Position numbers and translations under genes: made by a program. The notes under the pieces were generated by a model. It worked only from the letters and a program-made list of their open reading frames with translations, did no database searches and was not told where the DNA came from. Shown here in pieces: positions 42,542-51,625 of a stretch of 61,130 nt of DNA. Every line of letters begins with the position of its first letter. The first letter of the stretch is position 1. This DNA comes from JAFGIG01 sp964397545 (lineage in GTDB: Bacteria > SDB-A): positions 1 to 61,130 of the forward strand of contig CAYNIW010000012.1 of assembly GCA_964397545.1 (NCBI GenBank), read 5' to 3'.

Positions 42542-42931
42542 ATGAAAAACTCTTTTTTCACGACACTTTTTCTATGTTCTGCCCTCATATTCCCAGCGCC
42601 GTCTTACGCAAAATGCTTCAGACATAGGTCGGCATCCAGCTCCTTTTCAGGGAATTATTCCTGCTGCCGACCAGACAGATCTTTCATTTCAAAATCATGC
42701 CGAAAATCCCTGAATCAGGATAAGTGCCATTGTGTTGTTACATTTTCTCTTATAAAAATCCTCGCATACCCCATAGAAAAAACATACCCGAACTCCTCCC
42801 GATCATTTGCAGTAAAAGTCGAGAAAATCCTTGATCCGCACTTTGGCCTGACTTTTAGGACGACGGACTCTTGTCATAAATTTCAGAATTCAGTATATCT
42901 TCATGTTCTCTATTGCGTGTGGTTGGAATGA
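42542..42931 (+). CDS. Small exported cysteine-containing protein
   Basis: The 129-residue frame begins with a convincing signal peptide (MKNSFFTTLFLCSALIFPAP, then SYA). The remainder has 9 Cys including SCCRP and CHCVV, and many Ser and Arg. No family recognised. It has no strong ribosome site and could be a remnant, but the signal peptide and its position before a second Cys-rich exported peptide favour a gene. Confidence 0.45.
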   Translation: MKNSFFTTLFLCSALIFPAPSYAKCFRHRSASSSFSGNYSCCRPDRSFISKSCRKSLNQDKCHCVVTFSLIKILAYPIEKTYPNSSRSFAVKVEKILDPHFGLTFRTTDSCHKFQNSVYLHVLYCVWLE

Positions 42932-42976
42932 GTCTTCTCGCACAATCCGCTTAACACACACAAAAAGGAGAAACAA

Positions 42977-43318
42977 TTGCTTATACTGACACTTATAACT
43001 CTTCTGGCGTCAGGTCAGATATTTTCGGTCCCTCTCGTCTATGGAGTTGCCAACTTATACGAAACTTCGGCAGAGCAGATATCAGACAGCCACAACTGCT
43101 CGCAGGAGTGTGAAGAAGGAGACTGCTGTTGTTCTTCATGCGATAACTGCTCGCAGGATTGCGGTGAAGAGAACTGCTGCTGTTCTTCTGACGGGAACTG
43201 CTGCCATCTAGAAAATGAGGACTGCCGAAACACCGAAAGACATCAAGAGGGCCGGCATGGAAACTGCGGCAATAACAGTCCCGGCTGTGGCGGTAAGGGA
43301 AACTGCGGCAGTAGATAG
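42977..43318 (+). CDS. Exported cysteine-rich peptide with tandem CCC modules
   Basis: The 113-residue product starts at TTG (AAAGGAG, 7-base spacer) with a signal peptide (MLILTLITLLASGQIF). The mature part has two near-copies: NCSQECEEGDCCCSSCD and NCSQDCGEENCCCSSDG, then NCCHLENEDC and a Gly/Asn/Cys tail. About 20 Cys in 75 residues with acidic residues between them suggest a metal-binding or disulfide-knotted surface peptide. No known metallothionein signature. A UUCG terminator follows 73 bases later. Confidence 0.65.
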   Translation: MLILTLITLLASGQIFSVPLVYGVANLYETSAEQISDSHNCSQECEEGDCCCSSCDNCSQDCGEENCCCSSDGNCCHLENEDCRNTERHQEGRHGNCGNNSPGCGGKGNCGSR

Positions 43319-43390
43319 GGAAACGATAAAACAGGTCAATCCATCGGCGTCAAAGCTACATTAGTTGTTTTGACGGATAAAAACCTGCTG

Positions 43391-43414
43391 AAGGGGCTTT
43401 TTCGAAAGCCCCTT
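43391..43414. terminator. Bidirectional intrinsic terminator with UUCG tetraloop
   Basis: Perfect 10-bp stem AAGGGGCTTT/AAAGCCCCTT closing a TTCG loop, then TTTTG on the + side. It lies between the convergent Cys-rich peptide gene and the ppiD-like gene and can serve both. Confidence 0.85.
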
Positions 43415-43418
43415 TTGT

Positions 43419-45224
43419 CTATTCGTTTGTCCCGTTAAGACGGAATCTCAAGTCCTTTATCTCTCCGGAGGAAAACGCTTTTTCCAGGACACAGGCGCTC
43501 CATTGACTTACGAATTCTCTCCCTCTCATCAAACTCAAGTTAAACCAGTAAGCCGGGAGTTCCGACTGAACAAGAGAATCTGAAAGAGATTCCTTTTGCA
43601 GTAAATTGACGACATAACAGCCTTCTGTACCTTTTATCGGCCCGTAAATGCCGGGTTCACGTGCGCTCAGTCCGACCATCTGAACCGTCCCTCCGGGACC
43701 GGAATTTTCAATGCTCTCGAAAAATCCGTGAATGAAAAGTCCGCTGTAAATGCCTCCGGAAACAGCGGCGGCAGAAGAGAGGCTCTGCCCTTCCTCTATC
43801 AACCGGGCACACCTCAGAGCTTTCTGAAAACTCGCTTCGATAGCCGCTTCTCTCGCCAAGGAATCTGATATCCATGCCTTCATTTCATCATAAGTCAACT
43901 GGCTCGGGGGGATCCTTTTTAAGGTTTGGATGATGACAATGTCGCTCGAACCTATATAGGGTCCGCCCACAGTGCCCGAATCCGCTGAAAAAGCGAAATT
44001 GACCGCGCTCTGGATGAAACCGAATTCAGGCGGATATTTTCCCCATCTGTCAAAAGGAGAGGTTTCTTTGATTTCAAGCGAGTAGAGCAACGCGATTGAG
44101 TCAAGGCTCATGAATTTCGCATCCTGACGAATTCTCGTCATCAGATCGAGCGATTTCTGATCCCTCTCCGCGTCGCCTTTAACACTGAGCAAAATATGGG
44201 ATACTTCCACGGAATCTTCTGTTTTGGCGTTTGAATAAATAATATGCCAGCCCCATACAGTTCTCACCGGACCGCCTAACTCTCCCGCTTCAAGGTCGAA
44301 AGAGCTCTGAATGAAATTTTCGTCTATTTGGGCATTTGGGTTGATCCAGCCCAAATATCCGCCGGTCGTCTTTGTGCTGTAATCGTCGGAATACTGCGAT
44401 GCGATGTTCGAGAACATTTCCGTCAGCGAGTCTCCTTCCAAAGGTCTCAACCTCTCCATGAGCTGAGAAGCCCGTCTTTCTGTCCTTATCCAGTCTTCTT
44501 CCTGAGGTCCGTATGGAAACCCTATGTATCTCACGGAAGCCTGCTCCGGAAGAGATGTATACCCCTTAAATCTCAAACTGTCATACGCCGAGAGCAAAAC
44601 AGAGTCTTCAACAGAAAAACCGGAATTGTTTTCCTCAATTTTAAAAAACGCGTATTCAGTCGTGTATTTATCAGTCTGCATTCTCATTCTAACGACTGTC
44701 TGGATAGGCGAGACCCAGGCTGACATTCCAATGAGAGCTTTCAGCTGTTTTGAGGTTTCTCTCTTTTCTATTATTGAAAAGAAATCTTTTTCGGAAATCA
44801 TCCTCTGCTGAGCGAAAAATCGGTTATAGTAGGTCAATGTGTCGGAAATCATTCCGAGATAATCTTTACTGACTGAAAAACCTGCTGTGAGGGCTTTCTT
44901 GAAGAGAACTTCATCGAGAATCATTGAAAGAAAGACTCTTTCATAGAGAATGTCCCTTTCCCTCTCCCCGACGTATTGACCTCTGCCCTGAAGAGTAGCT
45001 GCTTCACGCGCCACTTCGAGTTCGTAAAATACCGCGGGTTGAGCTGTTCCCCTCGCCACGAAAGCCGTGTCGGCAAGGAAATCCGTGTCCCCTGAGGTTC
45101 GTTCTTTCCCAATGATTCCAGCCAAAGTGTCCCAGAGCTGGGACCAGCCGAACATAACCACGAAAGCCACCGCCACTATCCAGAATATTACTGCCATGTG
45201 TTTTCTAAAACGCTCCAAGACCAT
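43419..45224 (-). CDS. PpiD-like membrane-anchored foldase
   Basis: The 601-residue protein has a short cytoplasmic N-terminus and one membrane anchor (MAVIFWIVAVAFVVMFGW), as in PpiD. The SurA_N-type chaperone region follows, then a parvulin domain at about 225-325 (VRYIGFPYG, TKTTGGYLGWINPN, WGWHIIYS) and a second at about 325-430 (VSHILLSVKGD). PpiD helps proteins leaving the Sec translocon to fold. It is encoded far from the four parvulin genes at 3-8.5 kb and lies divergent to dtd. Confidence 0.85.
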   Translation of the reverse strand: MVLERFRKHMAVIFWIVAVAFVVMFGWSQLWDTLAGIIGKERTSGDTDFLADTAFVARGTAQPAVFYELEVAREAATLQGRGQYVGERERDILYERVFLSMILDEVLFKKALTAGFSVSKDYLGMISDTLTYYNRFFAQQRMISEKDFFSIIEKRETSKQLKALIGMSAWVSPIQTVVRMRMQTDKYTTEYAFFKIEENNSGFSVEDSVLLSAYDSLRFKGYTSLPEQASVRYIGFPYGPQEEDWIRTERRASQLMERLRPLEGDSLTEMFSNIASQYSDDYSTKTTGGYLGWINPNAQIDENFIQSSFDLEAGELGGPVRTVWGWHIIYSNAKTEDSVEVSHILLSVKGDAERDQKSLDLMTRIRQDAKFMSLDSIALLYSLEIKETSPFDRWGKYPPEFGFIQSAVNFAFSADSGTVGGPYIGSSDIVIIQTLKRIPPSQLTYDEMKAWISDSLAREAAIEASFQKALRCARLIEEGQSLSSAAAVSGGIYSGLFIHGFFESIENSGPGGTVQMVGLSAREPGIYGPIKGTEGCYVVNLLQKESLSDSLVQSELPAYWFNLSLMRGREFVSQWSACVLEKAFSSGEIKDLRFRLNGTNE

Positions 45225-45409
45225 ATCTCAGCCACTCCTTCCCGTGCGAAAAAGACGGTTTTTATTCTAAAGATGATTTTCCGATAATGTCAAAGAAAAA
45301 GAGTATAAACCAAATCAGGGCAAATAAAAATAAAAATTATTGATTGAAGCGGATTTTTTTATTATCATATCCGCGATCTGTTATAATCTTTTACTCAGGA
45401 TTTAAATTT

Positions 45410-45847
45410 ATGCTGGCTTTGGTTCAGAGGGTGAAAAGAGCTGAAGTGTTATCCAACGGAAAAAAATCTTTTATTGGAAAAGGTCTCGTTGTATATGTCG
45501 GCATAAATAAAAACGACACGGAAAGACAAGCTGAAGCTCTCGCGGCTAAAATAGTCCACGCGAGACTATTCGACTGGGAGGACAAATCATTTGAAAAAAG
45601 CGTCAAAGAAATGAATTTCGGAGTGTTGCTGATATCCCAATTCACGCTTTATGCTGACACTAAAAGAGGCAGAAGACCCGATTTCGGCAGAGCAATGAAA
45701 GCACCCGAAGCAAAACCTTTATACGATTTTTTCTGCGAAAAAGTGCGTTCGGAAATCTCAGAAACCAAAACCGGGGATTTTCAGTCTCACATGGACGTAG
45801 AATACATAAACGACGGCCCCGTATCCGTCATTTTCGAGGAAAACTAA
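45410..45847 (+). CDS. dtd: D-aminoacyl-tRNA deacylase Dtd
   Basis: The 145-residue enzyme removes D-amino acids (and glycine from tRNA-Ala) from charged tRNAs. It has SQFTLYADTKRGRRPDF and the cross-subunit NDGPVSV motif; both are diagnostic. The frame extends to 45344, but MLALVQRVKRAEV is the conserved N-terminus, so ATG 45410 is used. It opens the + strand housekeeping run; yicC starts one base after its stop. Confidence 0.95.
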   Translation: MLALVQRVKRAEVLSNGKKSFIGKGLVVYVGINKNDTERQAEALAAKIVHARLFDWEDKSFEKSVKEMNFGVLLISQFTLYADTKRGRRPDFGRAMKAPEAKPLYDFFCEKVRSEISETKTGDFQSHMDVEYINDGPVSVIFEEN

Positions 45848-45848
45848 A

Positions 45849-46775
45849 ATGCCGAAAAGCATGACCGGCTTCGCCTTTTCCGAACAAACACTCCCCGACG
45901 GGACTCTCATTTCAATTACATTAAAATCGCTCAATCACAGGTATCTCGATATTTCACTAAATGCCCCGAGAGAAATCTCCAACATGGAAACCCAGATAGC
46001 CGGAATAGTGAGCAGGTTCCTCAGCCGCGGAAGAGTTTCTTTGACTGTCAGTATAAAAAATTCCGCTCAATCAAACGGCGGTTTTAATTTTGACGAAAAG
46101 ACTGCACTTTCAACTATGGAAAATCTTAAAGAACTGAAAAACACGCTCAACATCAGCGATCCTGTCCGCCTTGAACATCTTTTGTCCTTCAACCTAATGC
46201 CGCAAAATGAAAATTCACTCGTCGAAAAAGAATTATGGAATAATTTTGAAAAGACCATTGAAAAAGCTCTTGTTGAACTTGTTGAAAGAAGGAGTGAAGA
46301 AGGATCGAGGCTTGCTGAAAAAATTCTATTACTTCTCGATCAAGTAGAGATTGCCCTTAAACAGATTGAAGCGATGTCCCCTTTTGTTACCGAGGAAAAA
46401 AAAGAAAAACTCCTTTCACTGCTTTCAGATTCCATGGATTCGTTTTTATCCGCCAGAAATGAAATTCCAGACCAGGACAGGGCTTGGCTGAAAACTTTCG
46501 TTGAAGCGCGGATATTGACGGAAATTTCTTTTTTAGCGGACAAAATAACGATTAAAGAGGAAATAGACAGATTGAAAATTCATCTCAGGAGTTTCAAAGA
46601 GACTCTCTTGAGAAACTCTCCAGTCGGAAAAACTCTTGATTTTATAATCCAGGAGATAAACAGAGAAACCAACACCATAGCTTCGAAAGCCCAAAAAGCC
46701 GAAATATCTCTCCAAGCAGTTAAAATCAAGGAAAATCTCGAAAATATCCGTGAGCAGGTTCAAAACTTAGAATGA
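45849..46775 (+). CDS. yicC: YicC-family endoribonuclease
   Basis: The 308-residue protein shows the YicC N-terminus (KSMTGFAFSEQ, LKSLNHRYLDI) and the DUF1732 C-terminus (EEIDRLKIHLRSFKETL, GKTLDFIIQEINRETNTIAS, with the KENLENIREQVQNLE end). Known members cleave small RNAs such as RyhB. The yicC-gmk-rpoZ-coaBC order is widespread. It overlaps gmk by 4 bases. Confidence 0.95.
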   Translation: MPKSMTGFAFSEQTLPDGTLISITLKSLNHRYLDISLNAPREISNMETQIAGIVSRFLSRGRVSLTVSIKNSAQSNGGFNFDEKTALSTMENLKELKNTLNISDPVRLEHLLSFNLMPQNENSLVEKELWNNFEKTIEKALVELVERRSEEGSRLAEKILLLLDQVEIALKQIEAMSPFVTEEKKEKLLSLLSDSMDSFLSARNEIPDQDRAWLKTFVEARILTEISFLADKITIKEEIDRLKIHLRSFKETLLRNSPVGKTLDFIIQEINRETNTIASKAQKAEISLQAVKIKENLENIREQVQNLE

Positions 46776-47389
46776 GAAAAAAACTCATAATAGCAATTTC
46801 GGGGCCTTCCGGCGCGGGTAAGACTACGATATGCAGGGAACTGAGAAATTCAATCGAAGGAGTTGACTACATAGTATCTTTCACCTCCAGGCCCAAAAGA
46901 GCTGACGAAAAGGAAGGGTCGGATTACTTTTTCGTCACAGAGGAGGATTTTTTATCTAAAATAGAAAGAAAGGAATTTATTGAATGGGCTGAAGTTCACG
47001 GTTTTTTTTACGGAACACCTATTGATCAGATTGAAAAATCGCAAAAAAATGATAATATTTCTCTTCTCGATCTCGATGTTCAGGGAGCCTCGAATCTATT
47101 GAAAGTATATCCGTCGGCTGTGACGGTTTTCATACTCCCTCCCTCGCCTGAATCTCTCGCCAAAAGACTCATAAGGAGAGGCACAGAGAAGAGAGAGGAT
47201 TTCAAAAAGAGGATTGAGAACGCAGAAAGAGAGTTGAAGAAAGTGAACATATATAAATACGCGGTGGAAAACGATGACGTCCAGGAAGCAATAGGCAAAA
47301 TAAAATGCATTATATCAGCTGAAAAGTGCCTTGTGGATGAGGATTATATAAAGGAGGTAGGAAATTGGACAATAAAAATTACAGAATAG
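46772..47389 (+). CDS. gmk: Guanylate kinase
   Basis: The 205-residue enzyme phosphorylates GMP. It has the P-loop SGPSGAGKTT (11-20), the GMP-binding FTSRPKRADEKEGSDYFFV, FIEWAEVHGFFYGTP and LDLDVQGA. The end carries the rpoZ ribosome site (AAAGGAGG), and the two genes overlap by 25 bases. Confidence 0.97.
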   Translation: MRKKLIIAISGPSGAGKTTICRELRNSIEGVDYIVSFTSRPKRADEKEGSDYFFVTEEDFLSKIERKEFIEWAEVHGFFYGTPIDQIEKSQKNDNISLLDLDVQGASNLLKVYPSAVTVFILPPSPESLAKRLIRRGTEKREDFKKRIENAERELKKVNIYKYAVENDDVQEAIGKIKCIISAEKCLVDEDYIKEVGNWTIKITE

Positions 47390-47613
47390 CCAAAGATGTG
47401 CTCCTTCAGGAAAACACAGACCTGTTCGAAATAACAATCGCCGCGGCGAGGGAAGCGAAAAGACTGAACGCCATCGCTAAAAACAGAGTCCTTCAACTTG
47501 AAGAGAAACCTCTCGTGACCGCTTTTAAGAAGCTGGAGCAGAAAGAACTTAAATACTATTATGAAGATGAAAATGCACGAGAGAAAGAAGAAAAAGAGGA
47601 AAAGAAAAAATAA
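47365..47613 (+). CDS. rpoZ: RNA polymerase omega subunit
   Basis: The 82-residue protein has the omega core: TDLFEITIAAAREAKRLNA and EKPLVTAFKKLEQKELKYYY, then a charged Lys/Glu tail. It starts at TTG 47365, with AAAGGAGG seven bases upstream, inside gmk. Its stop overlaps the coaBC start by one base. Omega helps assemble beta-prime into RNA polymerase. Confidence 0.9.
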   Translation: MDNKNYRIAKDVLLQENTDLFEITIAAAREAKRLNAIAKNRVLQLEEKPLVTAFKKLEQKELKYYYEDENAREKEEKEEKKK

Positions 47614-48788
47614 TGAGTAAAATTCTTCTCGGCCTTACGGGTAGTATTTCGATATACAAAGCCCCTTCACTCGTCAGGCGTTTCAGAGAAAACAATCATG
47701 CGGTAAAAGCCGTGATGACTCACGCGGCAATGAAACTCATGGGAGAGTCAGTATTCTCAGCCGTAACGGGAGACGATGTTTTCACCGACATGTTTCAAAC
47801 CTACAGAGATTTCCCAATCCCTCATATTGACCTCGCCAAATGGGCGGATCTTCTTCTTATCGCACCCGCGAGCGCCGATTTTATATCCAAACTTTCGCAC
47901 GGTTCCGGAGACGATCTGCTGTCTTCTTTAGCTCTCGCGTTTACAAAAAAAGCCGCTTTCGCGCCGGCTATGAACGTCAATATGTGGAAAAACAGCTTCG
48001 TCCGGAAGAACGTCATATCTTTACGTGAAAACGGTTTTTATATGATTTCCCCGGAATCCGGTTCTTTAGCCTGCAACGACATTGGAACGGGAAGATTAGC
48101 CGATGAAAACGTCCTTCTTGCAGAATGTGAAAGACTTCTGTCAGACGGCATTCTTGAAGGGAAAAGAGTCCTCATAACCGCCGGCGCGGCATCGGAATAC
48201 ATTGACCCCGTCAGAGTTATAACCAATCTCTCCAGCGGAAAAACAGGCATTGAAATCGCCAGGGAAGCCTACAGGCAAAGAGCTTCAAGAGTCGATTTGG
48301 TCTGCCCTCCCGGTGTTGCATCGCCTCATGGAGTGTCGTGTCACGATTCTATAACATCTGAGGATTTCAAAGACGCTGTCGTTGGTTTACTGCCGGAATG
48401 CGACATTTTTATCATGTCGGCGGCGGTGAGCGATTTCAGACCCCTTCATAGATCCGGTGAAAAAATGAAAAAATCCAAAGAACCTTTCAGCATCGAATTT
48501 TGCCCTACAGACGATGTCCTCGCCTGCACTGCCGGACTAAGAAAAAACATCTTTTCAGTCGGCTTCGCCCTTGAAACCTCGGACATGGAGAAGAACGCCG
48601 CTGAAAAACTGAAAAATAAATCTCTCGATCTTATTGTAGCGAACTCACCTTCTGCCATAGGATCCGATTCCTCCAGCGTCCTGATTATAGGAAAGAACGG
48701 GAAAGTCATAACACAGCAAAAAGACCTTCCTAAAAAAGAACTCTCCTCCTTGTTAATCAGGATCATCGCCAATGAAATCAGCGACTAA
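47613..48788 (+). CDS. coaBC: Bifunctional phosphopantothenoylcysteine decarboxylase / phosphopantothenate-cysteine ligase
   Basis: The 391-residue protein makes 4'-phosphopantetheine for CoA in two steps. CoaC (about 1-180) has LGLTGSISIYKAPSLVR, HIDLAKWAD with the catalytic His, PAMNVNMW and the ACNDIGTGRLA loop. CoaB (about 185-391) has ITAGAASEYIDPVRVITNLS and SSGKTGIEIA, MSAAVSDFRP and VGFALET. It overlaps the glycosylase gene by 17 bases. Confidence 0.96.
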   Translation: MSKILLGLTGSISIYKAPSLVRRFRENNHAVKAVMTHAAMKLMGESVFSAVTGDDVFTDMFQTYRDFPIPHIDLAKWADLLLIAPASADFISKLSHGSGDDLLSSLALAFTKKAAFAPAMNVNMWKNSFVRKNVISLRENGFYMISPESGSLACNDIGTGRLADENVLLAECERLLSDGILEGKRVLITAGAASEYIDPVRVITNLSSGKTGIEIAREAYRQRASRVDLVCPPGVASPHGVSCHDSITSEDFKDAVVGLLPECDIFIMSAAVSDFRPLHRSGEKMKKSKEPFSIEFCPTDDVLACTAGLRKNIFSVGFALETSDMEKNAAEKLKNKSLDLIVANSPSAIGSDSSSVLIIGKNGKVITQQKDLPKKELSSLLIRIIANEISD

Positions 48789-49461
48789 AGAACAAATCCT
48801 CGGACTTCTCGAGGAACTCGAAGAAGAAGGTCTGAACTATATTGAGAATTTCAGCTCAGCGCCCGAAACTTCCGTGGACAAAGCTGAAAATTTAAAAATA
48901 CTTTTCCAAGAGAGCCGATCATGCTTAAAATGCAGGCTGGGAGAAACCAGAAAGAATTATGTATTCGGCGAAGGGAATCCCGACGCAAAAATTGTCTTTG
49001 TAGGAGAGGCTCCGGGCCGCGATGAAGACCTGACTGGAAAACCTTTCGTCGGAAGAGCGGGAAAGCTTCTGACCGACATTATAGAGAAAGGTATGAAAAT
49101 AAAAAGGGAAGACGTATATATCTGCAATATTCTCAAATGCAGACCTCCTGAAAACAGAGACCCTCTGCCTGAAGAGGTCGAAATGTGCATAGAAACGCTG
49201 ATAAACCAGATAAATGTTATAGACCCGAAAATTATATGTGCTTTGGGCAGGCACGCGGCATCAGCTCTTTTGAAAAAAGGGCAAAAACTCGCCGATTACA
49301 GAGGAAGCGTCCACTATTTCAAATCATATCCCGTGATAGTGACTTATCATCCGAGCGCTCTTTTGAGAAATCCAAACCTTAAAAAACCCACTTGGGAAGA
49401 TATCAAAATCTTATTATCGATCGCTCAAGGCTGTCCACCTGAAGAAATAGGGGCATGGTAA
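48772..49461 (+). CDS. Type 4 (Fe-S) uracil-DNA glycosylase
   Basis: The 229-residue enzyme excises uracil from DNA. It has family 4 motif 1 GEAPGRDEDLTGKPFVGRAG and motif 3 TYHPSALLRNP. The four cluster cysteines are in CLKC, LKCRPPENRDP and EVEMCIE. The N-terminal 40 residues are an acidic extension. The stop overlaps the dnaB start. Confidence 0.94.
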   Translation: MKSATKEQILGLLEELEEEGLNYIENFSSAPETSVDKAENLKILFQESRSCLKCRLGETRKNYVFGEGNPDAKIVFVGEAPGRDEDLTGKPFVGRAGKLLTDIIEKGMKIKREDVYICNILKCRPPENRDPLPEEVEMCIETLINQINVIDPKIICALGRHAASALLKKGQKLADYRGSVHYFKSYPVIVTYHPSALLRNPNLKKPTWEDIKILLSIAQGCPPEEIGAW

Positions 49462-50828
49462 TGGCAACGGCAAAAAGAAGCGTTCTTCCCTCCTCTCCCG
49501 AAGCCGAAGCCGCGGTTATAGCTTCTTGCATGCTCAGCAGTGACTCATGCTCGCTGGCGGCAGAAAGGCTGACCGCCGAAGATTTTTTCGTTCCCGCGCA
49601 CAGAAGTATATTTCAGGCGATTATGAAAATTTTCAACGACACTCCGAACCCTGTCGTTGATCTCATCACTGTAGGGGACGAGCTCAGAAGGATGAAAAGA
49701 CTCGATGAAACCGGCGGAATAGCTTATCTTGCTGAACTCGAGAGCAGTCTCATCGGAACGGCGGCATCCAATACCTCGGAATACATAAAACGGGTGAAAG
49801 ACACAGCCATAAAAAGGAGACTGATAGACATTTGCCAAGGCATAGTCAATGTCGCGATGTCTTCTGATATGGAATCCGACGAACAATTGGATAACGCCGA
49901 AAGCCTAATTTTCAGGATAAGACAGGAAAAAAAATCGTCTGATTTCGACGAAATATCCGAAATAGTCCACGAGGCGATAAAAGAAGTAGATAACCTCTAT
50001 CAGAACAAGGGAAAAATCTCGGGTGTTGAGACCCATTATCCAAGACTCGATCAGGCGACCCGCGGACTACAAAGACAGGAATTTATAGTCCTCGCCGCGA
50101 GACCGGGTATGGGGAAAACCGCGTTTGCACTCAATATTGCAACCGAAGCCGCTATCAAAAACAAAATCTCCATTCTTATATTCAGCCTCGAAATGAACAG
50201 TCTGAGAATAGTCAGCAGAATGATTTCAAGTCTTGCCAGAGTTGACAGCCAAAGAGTCAATACGGGATTCATATCTCACTCTGATTTCGACCAGCTTACG
50301 AATGCCGCTTCAAAGATAGCTTCTACTGAAATATTCATAGACGATTCTTCAGCGATGTCCATCCTCGAAGTAAAAGCAAAAGCGAGAAGAAAAGCAGACG
50401 ATCTCAGCAAAAGGGGCAAAAAACTCGGCCTAGTTATTATAGATTATCTTCAACTCATAAGATACACTGAATCCAGAGTTGACAACAGACAGCAGGAAGT
50501 CGCGAATATTTCCATGGCATTAAAAGCTCTTTCAAAGGAACTCGATGTCCCTGTCCTCGCACTTTCACAGTTAAGCAGGGCTTCGGAGATGAGGACCGAA
50601 AGAAAACCACAGCTTTCCGATTTGCGTGAATCCGGAGCGATAGAACAGGATTCAGACGTTGTTATGTTTCTTCACAGAGATTATTATTATTCAAAAGACG
50701 AAGAGGAAAAAAACAAAGCGGAACTGATTATAGCCAAAAACAGAAACGGTCCGACAGACATAGTAAAACTTCACTGGACTCCCGAATACCTGAGGTTTGA
50801 TCCCATAGATGTGACAGAAGAGGACTGA
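49455..50828 (+). CDS. dnaB: Replicative DNA helicase DnaB
   Basis: The 457-residue helicase has the N-terminal domain (LPSSPEAEAAVIASCML), then the RecA-like ATPase with Walker A ARPGMGKTAF near 215. Further motifs are FSLEMNSLRIVSRM, Walker B LGLVIIDYLQLI and the arginine finger region LSDLRESGAIEQDSDVVMF. It unwinds DNA ahead of the fork. ATG 49455 or 49461 both fit. No intein is present. Confidence 0.97.
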   Translation: MVMATAKRSVLPSSPEAEAAVIASCMLSSDSCSLAAERLTAEDFFVPAHRSIFQAIMKIFNDTPNPVVDLITVGDELRRMKRLDETGGIAYLAELESSLIGTAASNTSEYIKRVKDTAIKRRLIDICQGIVNVAMSSDMESDEQLDNAESLIFRIRQEKKSSDFDEISEIVHEAIKEVDNLYQNKGKISGVETHYPRLDQATRGLQRQEFIVLAARPGMGKTAFALNIATEAAIKNKISILIFSLEMNSLRIVSRMISSLARVDSQRVNTGFISHSDFDQLTNAASKIASTEIFIDDSSAMSILEVKAKARRKADDLSKRGKKLGLVIIDYLQLIRYTESRVDNRQQEVANISMALKALSKELDVPVLALSQLSRASEMRTERKPQLSDLRESGAIEQDSDVVMFLHRDYYYSKDEEEKNKAELIIAKNRNGPTDIVKLHWTPEYLRFDPIDVTEED

Positions 50829-50836
50829 AGACAGAG

Positions 50837-51625
50837 ATGGTAAAAAGCGTAATAGACACATTTTATTATCTCATAAGAAACAGAATCAAAAACGTCGTTC
50901 TTCTCGTCAATTCCATATTCCTTTTTATAATCGAGATGCTCAAATCTTTCGAAAAGCCGAAGATTCTTTTAAAACTCACTTTAGAGCAGATGTATCTTAC
51001 AGGCAATCAGTCACTCCCTATCATAATAGTCTCTTCTGCCGCAATAGGTCTCGTCACGACTTTTCAGGCAAAGTTTCAGGGAAGGGGAATAATTCCTGAT
51101 ATATATATTTCAACCGCTCTGGTCAAAGCGACCCTTGAAGAACTCGGACCTCTTTTGACGGGACTCATGCTCTCCGGCAGAGTCGGAGCTGCCATGGCGG
51201 CAGAACTCGGGACCATGAAAGTCACCGAACAGATAGACGCTCTGTCGGCAATGGCCATAAACCCTTTCCGTTTTCTCGTCCTTCCGAGATTTCTCGCAGT
51301 AGTCATAATGGCTCCCGTTCTAACCGTCATATCTGAAGCCTCGGCAATTTTTTCAGGTTATCTTCTGGCAACTCTTTCCATGAACATAATGCACGAAACT
51401 TTCATGAAAGGCATGAAGTTCAGCTTCATGCCTATAGAGCTTTTCGGAGGCCTCATAAAAGCGGCAATTTTCGGAGTTATAATATCCGTAGCCGGAACTT
51501 ACAACGGTTTTCACGCCGACGGCGGCGCTAAAGGCGTCGGACAAGCTACAACGAAAGCCGTTGTATCGGCGTCTGTCCTTATTCTAATAGCCGACTATCT
51601 CGTCGCCAGGCTTGTCTTCAGATGA
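50837..51625 (+). CDS. mlaE: MlaE-type phospholipid ABC permease
   Basis: The 262-residue membrane protein is a MlaE/YrbE permease. It has SSAAIGLVTTFQAK, the conserved LGPLLTGLMLSGRVGAAMAA coupling region and ALSAMAINPFRFLVLPRF. It moves lipid between inner and outer membranes with MlaF and MlaD. It overlaps the ATPase gene by 4 bases and follows dnaB by 8 bases. Confidence 0.95.
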   Translation: MVKSVIDTFYYLIRNRIKNVVLLVNSIFLFIIEMLKSFEKPKILLKLTLEQMYLTGNQSLPIIIVSSAAIGLVTTFQAKFQGRGIIPDIYISTALVKATLEELGPLLTGLMLSGRVGAAMAAELGTMKVTEQIDALSAMAINPFRFLVLPRFLAVVIMAPVLTVISEASAIFSGYLLATLSMNIMHETFMKGMKFSFMPIELFGGLIKAAIFGVIISVAGTYNGFHADGGAKGVGQATTKAVVSASVLILIADYLVARLVFR

